From the NCBI GenBank assembly GCA_944390775.1, contig CALXQQ010000033.1:1-64000 (forward strand): a stretch of 64,000 bases of DNA, read 5' to 3'. This document shows positions 40,282-49,148 of the stretch, in pieces; positions within the stretch are counted from its first letter, which is position 1; every line of letters begins with the position of its first letter. Both the position numbers and the translations under genes were made by a program. The stretch comes from an uncultured Alphaproteobacteria bacterium (GTDB lineage: Bacteria; Pseudomonadota; Alphaproteobacteria; UBA3830). The notes beneath the pieces are model-generated. The model did not search any database and was not told where the DNA came from. It saw nothing but the letters and a program-made list of their open reading frames with translations.

Positions 40282-41009
40282 TGCCTATATTTTCTATCAC
40301 GGAATGGCTGAGAGGTAGCAAAGGTGCAATTCTTATAGAATTTGCTTTTAGTATTCCTGTCTTTTTGACATTGATTTATTATTTGCATGATATTCCTAGA
40401 GCACAACGACATAAACAACAAATGAATTTTGTTGCGCAGCAAATGTCTCAGATGCTGCAGACAGTATCGCAAGGACGAAGCAATAAGCGTATCACATGGA
40501 CTGATATCAAAAATGCAGCTCTTGCTGCGTATCTTACTATGTATCCTGGGGTAAGTATGAAGCCAACACAGCCGAATTATTTGCCTTTAGGATTTTATGT
40601 GGAAGCTTATGTGTATTATGTAGTAGGAGAGGCAAATGGTAAAGCGAGCGCGAAATGGTGGGAAGGACTCTACTATACTCATTTATCTCCGTTGCCTATC
40701 TCAGGCTCAACTGATAATGCAACGCGTTTAGTTCGTTTTTTACGCAATGCAGATCCTGCACAGATTCACCCTAGTTTGACGATTAAACCAGGCGAAGCAA
40801 AAATCATTGTGGAGTGCCAATTGAGGCATCATAAAGATAAGCATTTTTCTGATGGTCGTAAATGTTCAGATGTATCTTTTAGAGAAATGTTTGGCTTTTT
40901 ATTTTATAATCCACCGAGTTTGATAAAAGGTGATGGACATCAATCCTGCTATATTGGAACAGCAATTTTTGCTCACAGAGATGGTTTGTTTAGTAGTTCG
41001 ATGCCCTAA
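40281..41009 (+). CDS. TadE/TadG-like membrane-anchored protein
   Basis: 242 aa. The N-terminus has the TadE-type signature: GSKGAILIEFAFSIPVFLTL (residues 13-32), a Gly then Glu followed by a single hydrophobic helix, as in pseudopilins of Flp/Tad pili. The rest (about 40-242) is a soluble extracytoplasmic domain not recognised further, with several Cys. No other tad genes are adjacent, so assignment to a pilus is uncertain. No good Shine-Dalgarno lies directly before ATG 40281; the start overlaps the leader ORF stop. Its N-terminus may therefore depend on the upstream G tract. Confidence 0.75.
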   Translation: MPIFSITEWLRGSKGAILIEFAFSIPVFLTLIYYLHDIPRAQRHKQQMNFVAQQMSQMLQTVSQGRSNKRITWTDIKNAALAAYLTMYPGVSMKPTQPNYLPLGFYVEAYVYYVVGEANGKASAKWWEGLYYTHLSPLPISGSTDNATRLVRFLRNADPAQIHPSLTIKPGEAKIIVECQLRHHKDKHFSDGRKCSDVSFREMFGFLFYNPPSLIKGDGHQSCYIGTAIFAHRDGLFSSSMP

Positions 41010-41025
41010 TTAAAATACACGCAAA

Positions 41026-41063
41026 GGTAGCATGATAATTTAGTTTGTTTAATACATGCTACC
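41026..41063. repeat. 9-bp perfect inverted repeat after TadE-like gene
   Basis: GGTAGCATG (41026-41034) and CATGCTACC (41055-41063) pair perfectly around a 20-nt AT-rich loop. No T run follows, so it is not a typical intrinsic terminator. It could be a protein-binding site or a weak terminator. Confidence 0.6.
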
Positions 41064-41154
41064 AACATTATTCTACATATATTTTCATAAAAATTCTGTT
41101 TTGATTGTCTAGTTTATCAACTGTTCAAAAAATGATCAGCGCTCCAAGTCTCAG

Positions 41155-41169
41155 TTAATAAAGGATTAA
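41155..41169 (+). promoter_or_regulatory. Candidate CtrA-type box
   Basis: TTAA (41155-41158), seven bases, TTAA (41166-41169): a perfect match to the TTAA-N7-TTAA consensus of the alphaproteobacterial cell-cycle regulator CtrA. In AT-rich DNA such a match can arise by chance, but it lies 18 bp from a perfect DnaA box. Confidence 0.4.
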
Positions 41170-41187
41170 TTGTAACTCTTCACAGTC

Positions 41188-41210
41188 TTATCCACAGACT
41201 CTGTGAATAT
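41188..41210. promoter_or_regulatory. Inverted pair of DnaA boxes
   Basis: TTATCCACA (41188-41196) is a perfect DnaA box. Five bases later, TGTGAATAT (41202-41210) is its inverse with one mismatch (ATATTCACA on the minus strand). The pair lies in the 266-bp region before the Xer gene. It could be part of an origin or a DnaA-controlled promoter region. Confidence 0.6.
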
Positions 41211-41217
41211 TAACCAA

Positions 41218-41247
41218 TTGATCGATCCTCGTAGCATAATGTAAAAT
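41218..41247 (+). promoter_or_regulatory. Promoter of the Xer recombinase gene
   Basis: TTGATC (41218-41223), an 18-bp spacer and TAAAAT (41242-41247). It lies just downstream of the DnaA boxes and 29 nt before the chosen start. Confidence 0.5.
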
Positions 41248-41275
41248 GTCCGGTATATCAGGGAGGACATGTTTT

Positions 41276-42181
41276 ATGGTGGCGCATCGTTTAAATAATG
41301 AAATCTCATGCGGTCATCGTTTTGTGGAATTGTTTAAAGAACATTTGGTTAGTGAAAGAAATGCATCTCCCAATACAATTGCTTCGTATTTGCTTGATTT
41401 ACAAGATGTTATTCAGCATATAGATTTCAGTAATCCAGTGACAGAGGAGATGATATATTGCTATGTAGAGCACCTCGGTAGTACTGGTTTAAGGGCGGCT
41501 AGCATGCGTCGCAAAATTAGCGCTCTGCGACAATTTCTATCGTTTGTGAATAATGAAAAATTACAAAAAGTGGATACAGGCAAATTTATACAGCTGCCTC
41601 GCAAATCTCGATTGCTGCCCAAAATCGTCGATCGTGATGTCATAGATAGGCTACATAAAGTACTAGAAGACTGGGATGAAATGGATCGTATACGCGGTCA
41701 TTTGATCCTCTATTTGTTGTATGGTAGTGGGCTAAGAGTTAGTGAGCTCATATCATTAAAATATTCAAATTTTATACAAGGACGCTTTTTAAAAATCATG
41801 GGAAAAGGCCAGCGAGAACGTATAATACCAGTTGCATCAATTGTGGATGATATATTGGCTAAATGGAGCAGTATCGCTCCCGATTCTGCATGGATTTTTC
41901 CTTCTGTTAATCCTCAGAAACATATCACACGACAAAGAGTTTTTCAGATTCTGAAGGATATGGCTATGGCCGCCGATATCCCTCTCGAGAAAATTTCTCC
42001 TCACGTGTTGCGACATGCATTTGCAACACATATCTTGGATAATGGCGCAGATCTGTTTAGCGTGAAAAAAATGCTGGGTCATCAGCAAATCGCAACAACT
42101 GAAATCTATACACACGTAACTCGTAAAAAATTAAAAAAAGTGATATTAGAACATCATCCGCTAAATAAACAATCTACCTAA
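41276..42181 (+). CDS. XerC/XerD-type tyrosine recombinase
   Basis: 301 aa. Site-specific recombinase that resolves chromosome dimers at dif with a partner and FtsK. A SAM-like N-terminal core-binding domain (about residues 10-95) is followed by the catalytic domain. Arg lies in YGSGLRVSELISLK, Lys in KGQRERIIP, His-x-x-Arg in HVLRHAFATHIL, and the nucleophile Tyr in LGHQQIATTEIYTHV. ATG 41276 was chosen over 41246 because GGGAGGA lies 9 nt upstream. XerC or XerD cannot be decided. It converges on ftsY, with 4 bp between stops. Confidence 0.95.
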   Translation: MVAHRLNNEISCGHRFVELFKEHLVSERNASPNTIASYLLDLQDVIQHIDFSNPVTEEMIYCYVEHLGSTGLRAASMRRKISALRQFLSFVNNEKLQKVDTGKFIQLPRKSRLLPKIVDRDVIDRLHKVLEDWDEMDRIRGHLILYLLYGSGLRVSELISLKYSNFIQGRFLKIMGKGQRERIIPVASIVDDILAKWSSIAPDSAWIFPSVNPQKHITRQRVFQILKDMAMAADIPLEKISPHVLRHAFATHILDNGADLFSVKKMLGHQQIATTEIYTHVTRKKLKKVILEHHPLNKQST

Positions 42182-42185
42182 GCCA

Positions 42186-43082
42186 CTATAGATCGAATAG
42201 CGCTCTAGCAAATTCTCGAGCAGAAAAAGGACGTATATCTTCAGGAGCTTCTCCAACGCCTACCGCAAAAATCGGTATTCGATATTGTTGTGTTAAGGCA
42301 ACAACAGATCCTCCCTTGGCTGTGGAATCTAGCTTTGTGAGAATAATTCCATCAATCTTTATTTCACGCTGAAAAGTTTCTACCTGTTTGTGCACAGCTT
42401 GTCCTGTGACAGCATCCAAAATTAAAATGGATTTGTGTGGCGCTTCTGGATAGATTTTTCCAATTACTCGCCTGATCTTTTTTAGCTCGTCCATTAAATC
42501 TATGCGATTCTGCATGCGACCCGCTGTGTCTATCAAAACAACGTCATATCGCCCTCGCTGAGCCTTTTGTAGCGCATCATATATAAGACCAGCCGCGTCG
42601 CTTCCTTCGTTGCCGGTGTGTATGTCAACCCCTAGCTCATTCGCCCAATGAGATAGCTGTGCAACAGCTGCTGCCCTAAATGTATCAGCCGCAACTAATA
42701 AGGGCTCTAAATCGCGCTCTTTGAACATTTTCGCTATTTTCGCGATAGTGGTCGTTTTTCCATTGCCATTTACTCCAACAATTAGAATGATTTCTGGACG
42801 ATGCAATGAAGCAAATAAATCCTCTTCATACGGAGCAAGTAGTGTTTCAATTTTATCTGCTAGAAATGTGCGAACATCATGCTCTGTCGCCGACGTGGGA
42901 AATTTGGCTTTTGCAACAGATTCCGCTAATTGCTGCGCCGTTGTCGCTCCTACATCCGCTGTGATCAACGCTTCTTCTATGGCTTCCGTAAATTCAATGC
43001 CGCTTTTTTTCCCACTGATGGCTGTAGAAACTTTGTTCGCAGTTTTACTTAGCGCACTCTTTATCGTGTTCAATATGCCCAT
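42186..43082 (-). CDS. ftsY: Signal recognition particle receptor FtsY
   Basis: 298 aa. SRP GTPase that brings ribosomes to SecY. NG domain: helical N part (1-80), then G1 GVNGNGKTT (about 103-111), DTAGR (about 185-189) and TKLD (about 250). The long acidic A domain found in E. coli is missing; the protein starts almost at the NG domain with a short amphipathic helix, as in many alphaproteobacteria. It lies 3 nt after mtaB on the same strand, a common alphaproteobacterial pairing. Confidence 0.97.
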   Translation of the reverse strand: MGILNTIKSALSKTANKVSTAISGKKSGIEFTEAIEEALITADVGATTAQQLAESVAKAKFPTSATEHDVRTFLADKIETLLAPYEEDLFASLHRPEIILIVGVNGNGKTTTIAKIAKMFKERDLEPLLVAADTFRAAAVAQLSHWANELGVDIHTGNEGSDAAGLIYDALQKAQRGRYDVVLIDTAGRMQNRIDLMDELKKIRRVIGKIYPEAPHKSILILDAVTGQAVHKQVETFQREIKIDGIILTKLDSTAKGGSVVALTQQYRIPIFAVGVGEAPEDIRPFSAREFARALFDL

Positions 43083-43085
43083 ATG

Positions 43086-44282
43086 CTACTCCACATTATC
43101 AACAATAAGTTCTTGATTCTCAGTGCCCGTACAGGTTAGATGATATAGATGCCCAACTTCAAGAGGTGTCAGAGATTTTACCGCTAAATAATTGTTGGTT
43201 TTGCCAGAAAATTCCTTTTCCGCTAGTAGAGTGATACGCTTGCCATATTGCTGCTCAAGCTTTTGTTGAAGTAGCTCTTGCGCAGTCTGTTTCAATAAAC
43301 GTGCTCGGCTTAACCTTATTTCTTTCGGTACCATCGGCATCCGCGCAGCCGGTGTACCAGGTCTGGGCGAAAACGGGAAAATGTGTAATAGCGATAATTT
43401 TGCTTTCGCTAGAAAATCTCGAGTGTTGTTGAACATATCATCTGTTTCTGTGGGAAATCCAGCAATGATATCTGCGCCAAATACAATCTCCGGCCTTAAA
43501 GAAGATATGCGCTCATTGAGCTCAATTACTTGTTGACAGCTATGACGTCTCAACATGCGTTTTAAAATAATGTCATCACCAGCTTGAATGCTTTCATGTA
43601 AATGAGGTAATAGTCGTTCCTCTTGCGTAATAACAGAGATTAATTCTTCATCTATGTCTGCCGGATCTATCGAGGATAATCTTAAGCGAGATAAGTTAGG
43701 TACTCGTTTCAGAAGAGTGCATATCAGTTTCGCTAGCCCGCTTGCTTCACCTTTGTCCCTGCCATAAGCAGAGATGTTGATTCCTGTCAGTACGATTTCT
43801 TTGAAACCTTTTTCTAGTAATTTTTTCGCTTGCGTAACAATCGTATCTTCGTCGAAACTTATATTAGGACCACGCGTTTTTCGTACAATGCAAAAAGTGC
43901 AATATTGATCACATCCGTTCTGAATTTGTAAATAACCTCTGATGCGAGAAATAGTCGTAGCAAATTGTCGTTTCGTGCTGTAAGGAATATAACTGGATTT
44001 TTTCAATTTCATGTCGTTAGGAATAATGCCAACAACTCCAGGCATACTGCGATAAATATCCGGATGTAATTCTACAGCACAGCCCGTTAGAATAATCTTC
44101 GTCGACGGTTTTTCTGTAACTAATTTCCGAATGCCTTGACGTAGCTTTCGTTCCGCTTCCGCTGTAACCGCGCACGTGTTGATTATCGTATAATCGTCTA
44201 TGCCTAGTTCATTAGCAAATTCTTGAATAATATCAGATTCACACGAGTTTAAACGACAACCAAAATTGATAACTAGAGCCAT
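43086..44282 (-). CDS. mtaB: tRNA (t6A37) methylthiotransferase MtaB
   Basis: 398 aa. Radical-SAM enzyme of the MiaB family that adds a methylthio group to t6A37 in tRNAs reading ANN codons. An N-terminal UPF0004-type domain has Cys residues in FGCRLNSCE and INTCAVT, and the radical SAM motif is CDQYCTFC (about 132-139). A C-terminal TRAM-like region lies at about 330-398. ATG 44282 was chosen, as the conserved ALVINFGCRLN begins there; the open frame continues 18 codons upstream. MiaB is possible, but the sequence and ftsY context favour MtaB. Confidence 0.9.
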   Translation of the reverse strand: MALVINFGCRLNSCESDIIQEFANELGIDDYTIINTCAVTAEAERKLRQGIRKLVTEKPSTKIILTGCAVELHPDIYRSMPGVVGIIPNDMKLKKSSYIPYSTKRQFATTISRIRGYLQIQNGCDQYCTFCIVRKTRGPNISFDEDTIVTQAKKLLEKGFKEIVLTGINISAYGRDKGEASGLAKLICTLLKRVPNLSRLRLSSIDPADIDEELISVITQEERLLPHLHESIQAGDDIILKRMLRRHSCQQVIELNERISSLRPEIVFGADIIAGFPTETDDMFNNTRDFLAKAKLSLLHIFPFSPRPGTPAARMPMVPKEIRLSRARLLKQTAQELLQQKLEQQYGKRITLLAEKEFSGKTNNYLAVKSLTPLEVGHLYHLTCTGTENQELIVDNVE

Positions 44283-44307
44283 ATGTTCTATCCAAAGCTT
44301 TCTAATA

Positions 44308-44336
44308 AATATATATGAGCATATATCTTTGTGCAA
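44308..44336 (-). promoter_or_regulatory. Promoter of mtaB-ftsY
   Basis: Minus strand: TTGCAC (44336-44331), a 17-bp spacer and TATATT (44313-44308), about 25 nt before the mtaB start. Confidence 0.6.
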
Positions 44337-44377
44337 ATATCAATTAGCATTGTTTATCATTAAATTTTGTAGAATGA

Positions 44378-45010
44378 CTATTCTTCAGATGAATCGTCCT
44401 CAGACTCAGTGAGAGTATGCTCTGTTTGTGTGTTTTCGTCTTCCTCTTCTGCAGATTCGCTGCTCTCCTCGTCGTTTTCTTCATCATCAGAAATAGAAAA
44501 ATCGTCTTTTCCAAGAGTGATCTTCAATTTTTTACATGATGGAGGTATTGTCGCACGATGATGCTTGCCGCTCGTGCTAAAAATAACATCGCTGCTTCCG
44601 CTCGTTGTCGTGGTGGAGGTGCTGTCTCCGTAATTCGCAAATATATAGGCGGCAACCGGAGGATTGTAGGTGGGATAGTCTATTGGAACCCAGTCGCTAG
44701 TGCGAGGCTTGGCCGGTAATGTCCATTTCAATATCTTGACCTTTTCTGGGAAGTCTTTCGCAATCTGAGACGCTTGCCGAAAATATTGATAAGACGGCAT
44801 CTTCTTCAATGTGTCGCTCAAAGTAGATGTATAGGCAATTACTAAATGTACTTCAACAGCTGCACCATTGTTCATTTGATTCTCTACAGTGAACATAACA
44901 TCTTGTAATTTCACTCCAGATGCATATGAGGATGGTAAAACATTGCTAAGCATGTCTATTGCTGCAATTTTACTAAATAATATACAACATAATATCGCTA
45001 GCCTTAGCAT
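44378..45010 (-). CDS. Exported protein with acidic C-terminal tail
   Basis: 210 aa, not recognised. A signal peptide (1-17) is followed by a compact domain at about residues 30-127 with alternating hydrophobic strands, a Ser/Thr-rich linker (129-148, DSTSTTTTSGSS), a short basic patch (159-165, CKKLKI), and an extreme acidic tail (174-210, mostly Glu, Asp and Ser). AGGAGG lies before ATG. It lies between mtaB and rmuC on the same strand. Exported to the periplasm or beyond; the tail could bind cations or basic proteins, but this is inferred from charge only. Confidence 0.75.
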   Translation of the reverse strand: MLRLAILCCILFSKIAAIDMLSNVLPSSYASGVKLQDVMFTVENQMNNGAAVEVHLVIAYTSTLSDTLKKMPSYQYFRQASQIAKDFPEKVKILKWTLPAKPRTSDWVPIDYPTYNPPVAAYIFANYGDSTSTTTTSGSSDVIFSTSGKHHRATIPPSCKKLKITLGKDDFSISDDEENDEESSESAEEEDENTQTEHTLTESEDDSSEE

Positions 45011-45076
45011 AATTAGCCTCCTGCTGTCATTTAACTGGCTAACTTTTAATAAAAGGTAAATGGAATAGCTTGATAA

Positions 45077-46456
45077 TTATTTTTTAGGTAGACGCAGAGT
45101 ATTGTCGATTTCAGATAGTTCTAATATTTTTCTGCCAGATGTGGTGAGTTCTGGAAATTTTCTCGCAGCAACCAGTACTCGGCTTTCCACGCTTGCAACA
45201 GTATCGTTATAATTTTTTACGACTTTTTTGATGCTATTCCCAAGTTCATCAATATGGCTAGACATGGTTACCAATCTATCATATAGGTCTTGTCCCATTT
45301 TGATTATCTGTTGAGCATTTGATGCTAATTTTTCTTGCTTCCATCCCCAAGCAACACTCCAAAGAAGTGCTAGTAGAGTAGTCGGGCTGGTGACTAATAC
45401 TCGTTTGTGCATTGCAAATTCCATTAATTGTGGATCATGCTCCATAGCGATTGAGTAAAAAATTTCACCAGGTAAAAACAATACGACAAATTCTGGGCTT
45501 GGCGTGTAATTTACCCAATATTGTTTTTTTGCAAGTTCGTTTATATGTTGGCGAAGATGTTTGGAATGTTCTTGCAATAGGCGAGCGCGTTCTTGTTCAT
45601 CTTTTGTGCCCAGTGATTGAAGATATGCTGATAACGGTGCTTTGGAATCCACCACAACATTTTTGCCATCGGGAAATCTGATGATCATATCTGCACGCAC
45701 ATTGTCTTCTGTTCTACTTGATACTTGTTCTTCAAAATCGCAGTGATCGAGCATTCCTGCAAGTTCAACGACTCGACGCAATTGCACTTCCCCCCAATGT
45801 CCACGGACATGAGGAGTATTAAGTGCAGTACGCAAGTGCGCGATTTCGTTTTTTAAATTATTTTGTAGTAACACAGAATCTTGCAATTGTTGTCTCAGTG
45901 ATTCATATGCACCAACGCGAGATTTCTCCAACTCACCAAGTTTGACTCCCATGCTATCTAAGGCAGTTTTTATGGGGCTTGTTAAATCAGATACATTTTT
46001 TAAATTCATTGATAAAGAATATTGTTGTTGATCGTGAAATTTGTTCAGTTCTGCTTTAGCCAGTTCTATGAAATTTTGATTGTTTTGTGTTAGAGCATCC
46101 GCGCTTGCCGCTTTAAAAGCTTGTATGAGATGATTTTCTGCTTCTTTCAGTGTTTTTATCTGCTCTGCCATATATTTTTGTTCTTCTGCGAGGCGGGTTT
46201 CTAATGCAACTTTTTCCTTTTCAATTTGTGCACACCGATACGATATCTCTTTTAGTTGGTCTTCTGATTGCTGAAGAATATTGCATCTTTCTTCTAATTT
46301 GCTGTGTTCAATTTTCAATTGTAGATATTCTGTTTCTCTTATTTTAAGCTGATAAAGCTCTTGCTGAAGCGCAGCATTTTTTGAGCGTTGAACAATGATC
46401 AGCGCAATAGATATAGCCAGCCACAACACAGTTAGAGAAATCAGAAGGGTTATCAT
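45077..46456 (-). CDS. rmuC: DNA recombination protein RmuC
   Basis: 459 aa. RmuC-family protein, predicted nuclease linked to limiting recombination at inverted repeats. One N-terminal membrane helix (about 3-22), a long coiled coil (about 25-205), then the conserved RmuC domain with RGHWGEVQLRRVVELAGML (about 220-238), PDGKNVVVDSKAPLSAY and the LLSVAWGW-type block. The ATGA overlap with glmM means translational coupling. Confidence 0.95.
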   Translation of the reverse strand: MITLLISLTVLWLAISIALIIVQRSKNAALQQELYQLKIRETEYLQLKIEHSKLEERCNILQQSEDQLKEISYRCAQIEKEKVALETRLAEEQKYMAEQIKTLKEAENHLIQAFKAASADALTQNNQNFIELAKAELNKFHDQQQYSLSMNLKNVSDLTSPIKTALDSMGVKLGELEKSRVGAYESLRQQLQDSVLLQNNLKNEIAHLRTALNTPHVRGHWGEVQLRRVVELAGMLDHCDFEEQVSSRTEDNVRADMIIRFPDGKNVVVDSKAPLSAYLQSLGTKDEQERARLLQEHSKHLRQHINELAKKQYWVNYTPSPEFVVLFLPGEIFYSIAMEHDPQLMEFAMHKRVLVTSPTTLLALLWSVAWGWKQEKLASNAQQIIKMGQDLYDRLVTMSSHIDELGNSIKKVVKNYNDTVASVESRVLVAARKFPELTTSGRKILELSEIDNTLRLPKK

Positions 46457-47766
46457 ATGGCCTCCAACAGTAGTTTTTCTAAACGTGAAGCGACTGTTTC
46501 TAATGTTTGCATATCTCTTCCTTCTGCCATTATGCGTATTAGTGGTTCTGTTCCTGAGGGGCGCACGATTATTCGTCCATTTGGTCCAAGCACTGTTTTT
46601 GCATTATCTAATTCGGCTTGAAATTTTGGATTTTGTAACACAGATTTGTCTTGCACAGCTATATTTTTGCTGACTCTTGGATAAGGTTCAAAAACACGAC
46701 TAAAAAAGCTGAATTTTTGGGGTTTTGTTGCACAATAACGTTGGATAACAGCGAGAGCTACATATAGACCATCGCCACACATAGAGTGTTCTTTCATGAT
46801 AATGTGACCAGAAGGTTCGCCACCAAGAATTGCTTCTGGATGCATGTGCATGTATTTGGCAATGTTTTTGTCTCCTACATCTGTTCTGATAAGAGATATT
46901 CCTTTGGTATTGAGATAATGTTCTAATGCGCTATTCGCCATGATCGTAGACACAACTGGTCCCTGTGTAGTTAACATTGCTAATATTTGATCGCCATCCA
47001 CCATATTGCCTGTTTCGTCCATTAGGATTACACGATCTCCGTCTCCATCAAACGCTATGCCAATATCTGCCTCATATTTTTTCACAGCTGCTTGAAGTGC
47101 TTGCGGATACACAGCACCACACTGTTCGTTGATATTGTATCCGTTGGGTTGATTATTGATCGCGATCACATCAAAACCAAGCTTTTCTAACACGGATGGC
47201 GCTATATATGAAAATGCTCCGTTGGCACAATCTACCACAAGTTTTAGATTTGCATTTTCTAAAGAAGAAAATAGATTGGTCAAATGTGTTGTGTAGATTG
47301 ATAATAAATCCTGTGAATGTTTGATGTTTGCAATTTCCAGAATTTCATCTGCAATTTGCGGTGCAGAGAATATGGCTTTTTCCAACTGTTCTTCTTCGTG
47401 TAAGTCCAATTTCATGCCGGCATTATTGAACAGCTTAATTCCATTATCATAATATGGGTTATGTGATGCGGTGATCATGATGCCAACGGACACATTGCTA
47501 CGTTGTGTTATAAACGCCAAGGCTGGGGTAGGGACAACGCCGAGTAATTGTACGTCGATTCCGTGTGAGGCTAATTCTGCCGCGATAATGCATTCAAACA
47601 TTGTGCCTGAGTAACGTGTATCTCGCCCTATAAGCACACATGGATTGTTTCCGTTGCAGTATTGTGAAGCTAACGCAGATGCTAATTTTCGACAAATATC
47701 TGGAGTCAGGGGATATTTTCCTGCCTTTCCTCTGATGCCGTCAGTTCCGAATAATTGTAGTGCCAA
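46453..47766 (-). CDS. glmM: Phosphoglucosamine mutase
   Basis: 437 aa. Converts glucosamine-6-phosphate to glucosamine-1-phosphate for UDP-GlcNAc, needed for peptidoglycan and LPS. LFGTDGIRGKAG opens it; the catalytic Ser is in ITASHNPYYDNG (about residue 97), the Mg site is FDGDGDR (about 236-242), and the phosphate-binding RPSGTEPLIR is near the C-terminus. It starts with TTG, with GGAG 8 nt upstream. It shares a 58-bp divergent region with folC; a TATAAT faces glmM there (47802-47797). The paralog at 58741 is a different subfamily. Confidence 0.96.
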   Translation of the reverse strand: MALQLFGTDGIRGKAGKYPLTPDICRKLASALASQYCNGNNPCVLIGRDTRYSGTMFECIIAAELASHGIDVQLLGVVPTPALAFITQRSNVSVGIMITASHNPYYDNGIKLFNNAGMKLDLHEEEQLEKAIFSAPQIADEILEIANIKHSQDLLSIYTTHLTNLFSSLENANLKLVVDCANGAFSYIAPSVLEKLGFDVIAINNQPNGYNINEQCGAVYPQALQAAVKKYEADIGIAFDGDGDRVILMDETGNMVDGDQILAMLTTQGPVVSTIMANSALEHYLNTKGISLIRTDVGDKNIAKYMHMHPEAILGGEPSGHIIMKEHSMCGDGLYVALAVIQRYCATKPQKFSFFSRVFEPYPRVSKNIAVQDKSVLQNPKFQAELDNAKTVLGPNGRIIVRPSGTEPLIRIMAEGRDMQTLETVASRLEKLLLEAI

Positions 47767-47824
47767 GCTATTTTCTCCTTTTATTCATAGCGCTATATTA
47801 TAGATTCAAACAGAGTGAATTTTA

Positions 47825-49039
47825 ATGCAGAAGATTATAAATTTTTTAGAGGGACAAACTCAGTCTCATTCACCGATGATTGTTGCGGATGCGTTGAGCA
47901 TGTTAGGCATTGATCCGGATCCTGAGCGAGTTATTTTGGTTGCGGGAACGAACGGCAAGGGAACAACTGCTGCGACGTTACAAACTTTGTTAAAGGCTTC
48001 AGGAAAGAAAGTTGGTTTTTTTTCATCTCCGCATTTAGAAAAAATCAATGAGAGAATCAAATATAATGCCGAGGATATTTCGGATGAAGAATTTCAGAGG
48101 GTATTCAATATTTTGCGAGATCGCATTGCACATTATAATTTTAGCTATTTTGAATATCTTAATATCATTGCAGCCTACTATTTTTTTTGCGTTAAGAATG
48201 TAGACTACGCTATTTTTGAAGTTGGTCTTGGCGGGACTTTAGATGCAACAAATGCGATACCGCATGCTATCAACGTTATTACGGCTATCGGAATGGATCA
48301 TGAAGATATTTTGGGGAAGAGTTTAGAACAAATTGCTAGGAATAAATTTGGGATAGTGAGCAGTGGTAGCAAGGTGTTTCACTCACATTTTTCTGATGCA
48401 AGAGTGAAGGAAATTACAGGGGAAATTTCTGCAGAATGGATAGAGGCAGACGCATACACTTGTATTGTTGACACGGAAGGTATTTATCCACGTTTTTTTC
48501 TCGATATGCATGGCGAGCGACATGAAATGTCTATTCCTGGAGAGAGGGCGGCTGAAAATATGGCTTTGGCTGTTACAGTATTTCGTTCGTTAGAAGTTAA
48601 GTGGCGAGATTATATGCATGCTTTGAGCAATGTCTATTGGCCTGGACGTATGGAGAGAATAGTTTACAGGGGACGTGATGTATTTTTATCGGGAGATCAT
48701 AATCCGTTGGGAATTTGCAGTTTAACTAATTTATTAAGTTTTTATAATTATGGAATCTGTAATTGTGTGGTTGGTATTTGTCAAGATAAAGATCACACAT
48801 CGATGTTAAATATTTTAGCTAAAGTGAGGGATATTCGTATTTATCTGACAGAAACTCCTGTCAAGACTTTATCGATCGATAATTATCAGCATAATGCAAA
48901 TATCTATATGGCGAATTCTGATCCAATTGCTGCTTTTTCTGCTGCATTTTCAAACACTAAGCAGGGAGATATGATTCTTGTGTCAGGGTCTCTTTATCTT
49001 GTTGGATTGATTCGACACCATATCATGTGTTATAAGTGA
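47825..49039 (+). CDS. folC: Folylpolyglutamate synthase / dihydrofolate synthase
   Basis: 404 aa. Mur-ligase-type ATP enzyme that adds glutamate to dihydropteroate and folates. P-loop GTNGKGTT (about residues 41-48), the SSPHLEKINERI motif that follows (about 62-73), and the second signature EVGLGGTLDATNA (about 137-149) are present. The C-terminal domain is somewhat divergent and short. The Shine-Dalgarno is weak. With folE in the window this suggests folate synthesis or salvage is active. Confidence 0.93.
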   Translation: MQKIINFLEGQTQSHSPMIVADALSMLGIDPDPERVILVAGTNGKGTTAATLQTLLKASGKKVGFFSSPHLEKINERIKYNAEDISDEEFQRVFNILRDRIAHYNFSYFEYLNIIAAYYFFCVKNVDYAIFEVGLGGTLDATNAIPHAINVITAIGMDHEDILGKSLEQIARNKFGIVSSGSKVFHSHFSDARVKEITGEISAEWIEADAYTCIVDTEGIYPRFFLDMHGERHEMSIPGERAAENMALAVTVFRSLEVKWRDYMHALSNVYWPGRMERIVYRGRDVFLSGDHNPLGICSLTNLLSFYNYGICNCVVGICQDKDHTSMLNILAKVRDIRIYLTETPVKTLSIDNYQHNANIYMANSDPIAAFSAAFSNTKQGDMILVSGSLYLVGLIRHHIMCYK

Positions 49040-49099
49040 TGCTGGCGTTTGGGTATGAAAAAAAACGCATAGGTATTGAAAAAAAAGTATTGAAAAAAC

Positions 49100-49128
49100 T
49101 TTACAGAACCACATATTTATGGTATAGG
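49100..49128 (+). promoter_or_regulatory. Promoter of the small exported protein
   Basis: TTTACA (49100-49105), a 17-bp spacer and TATAGG (49123-49128). GAGGAG and the ATG at 49149 follow, so the gene has its own transcript. Confidence 0.55.
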
Positions 49129-49148
49129 GATTACAGAGGAGTGCGACG

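Noticed and set aside
49040-49090. GCGTTT...AAACGC possible hairpin after folC
   Set aside because: Only six pairs, with a long A-rich loop and no T run; not convincing as a terminator.
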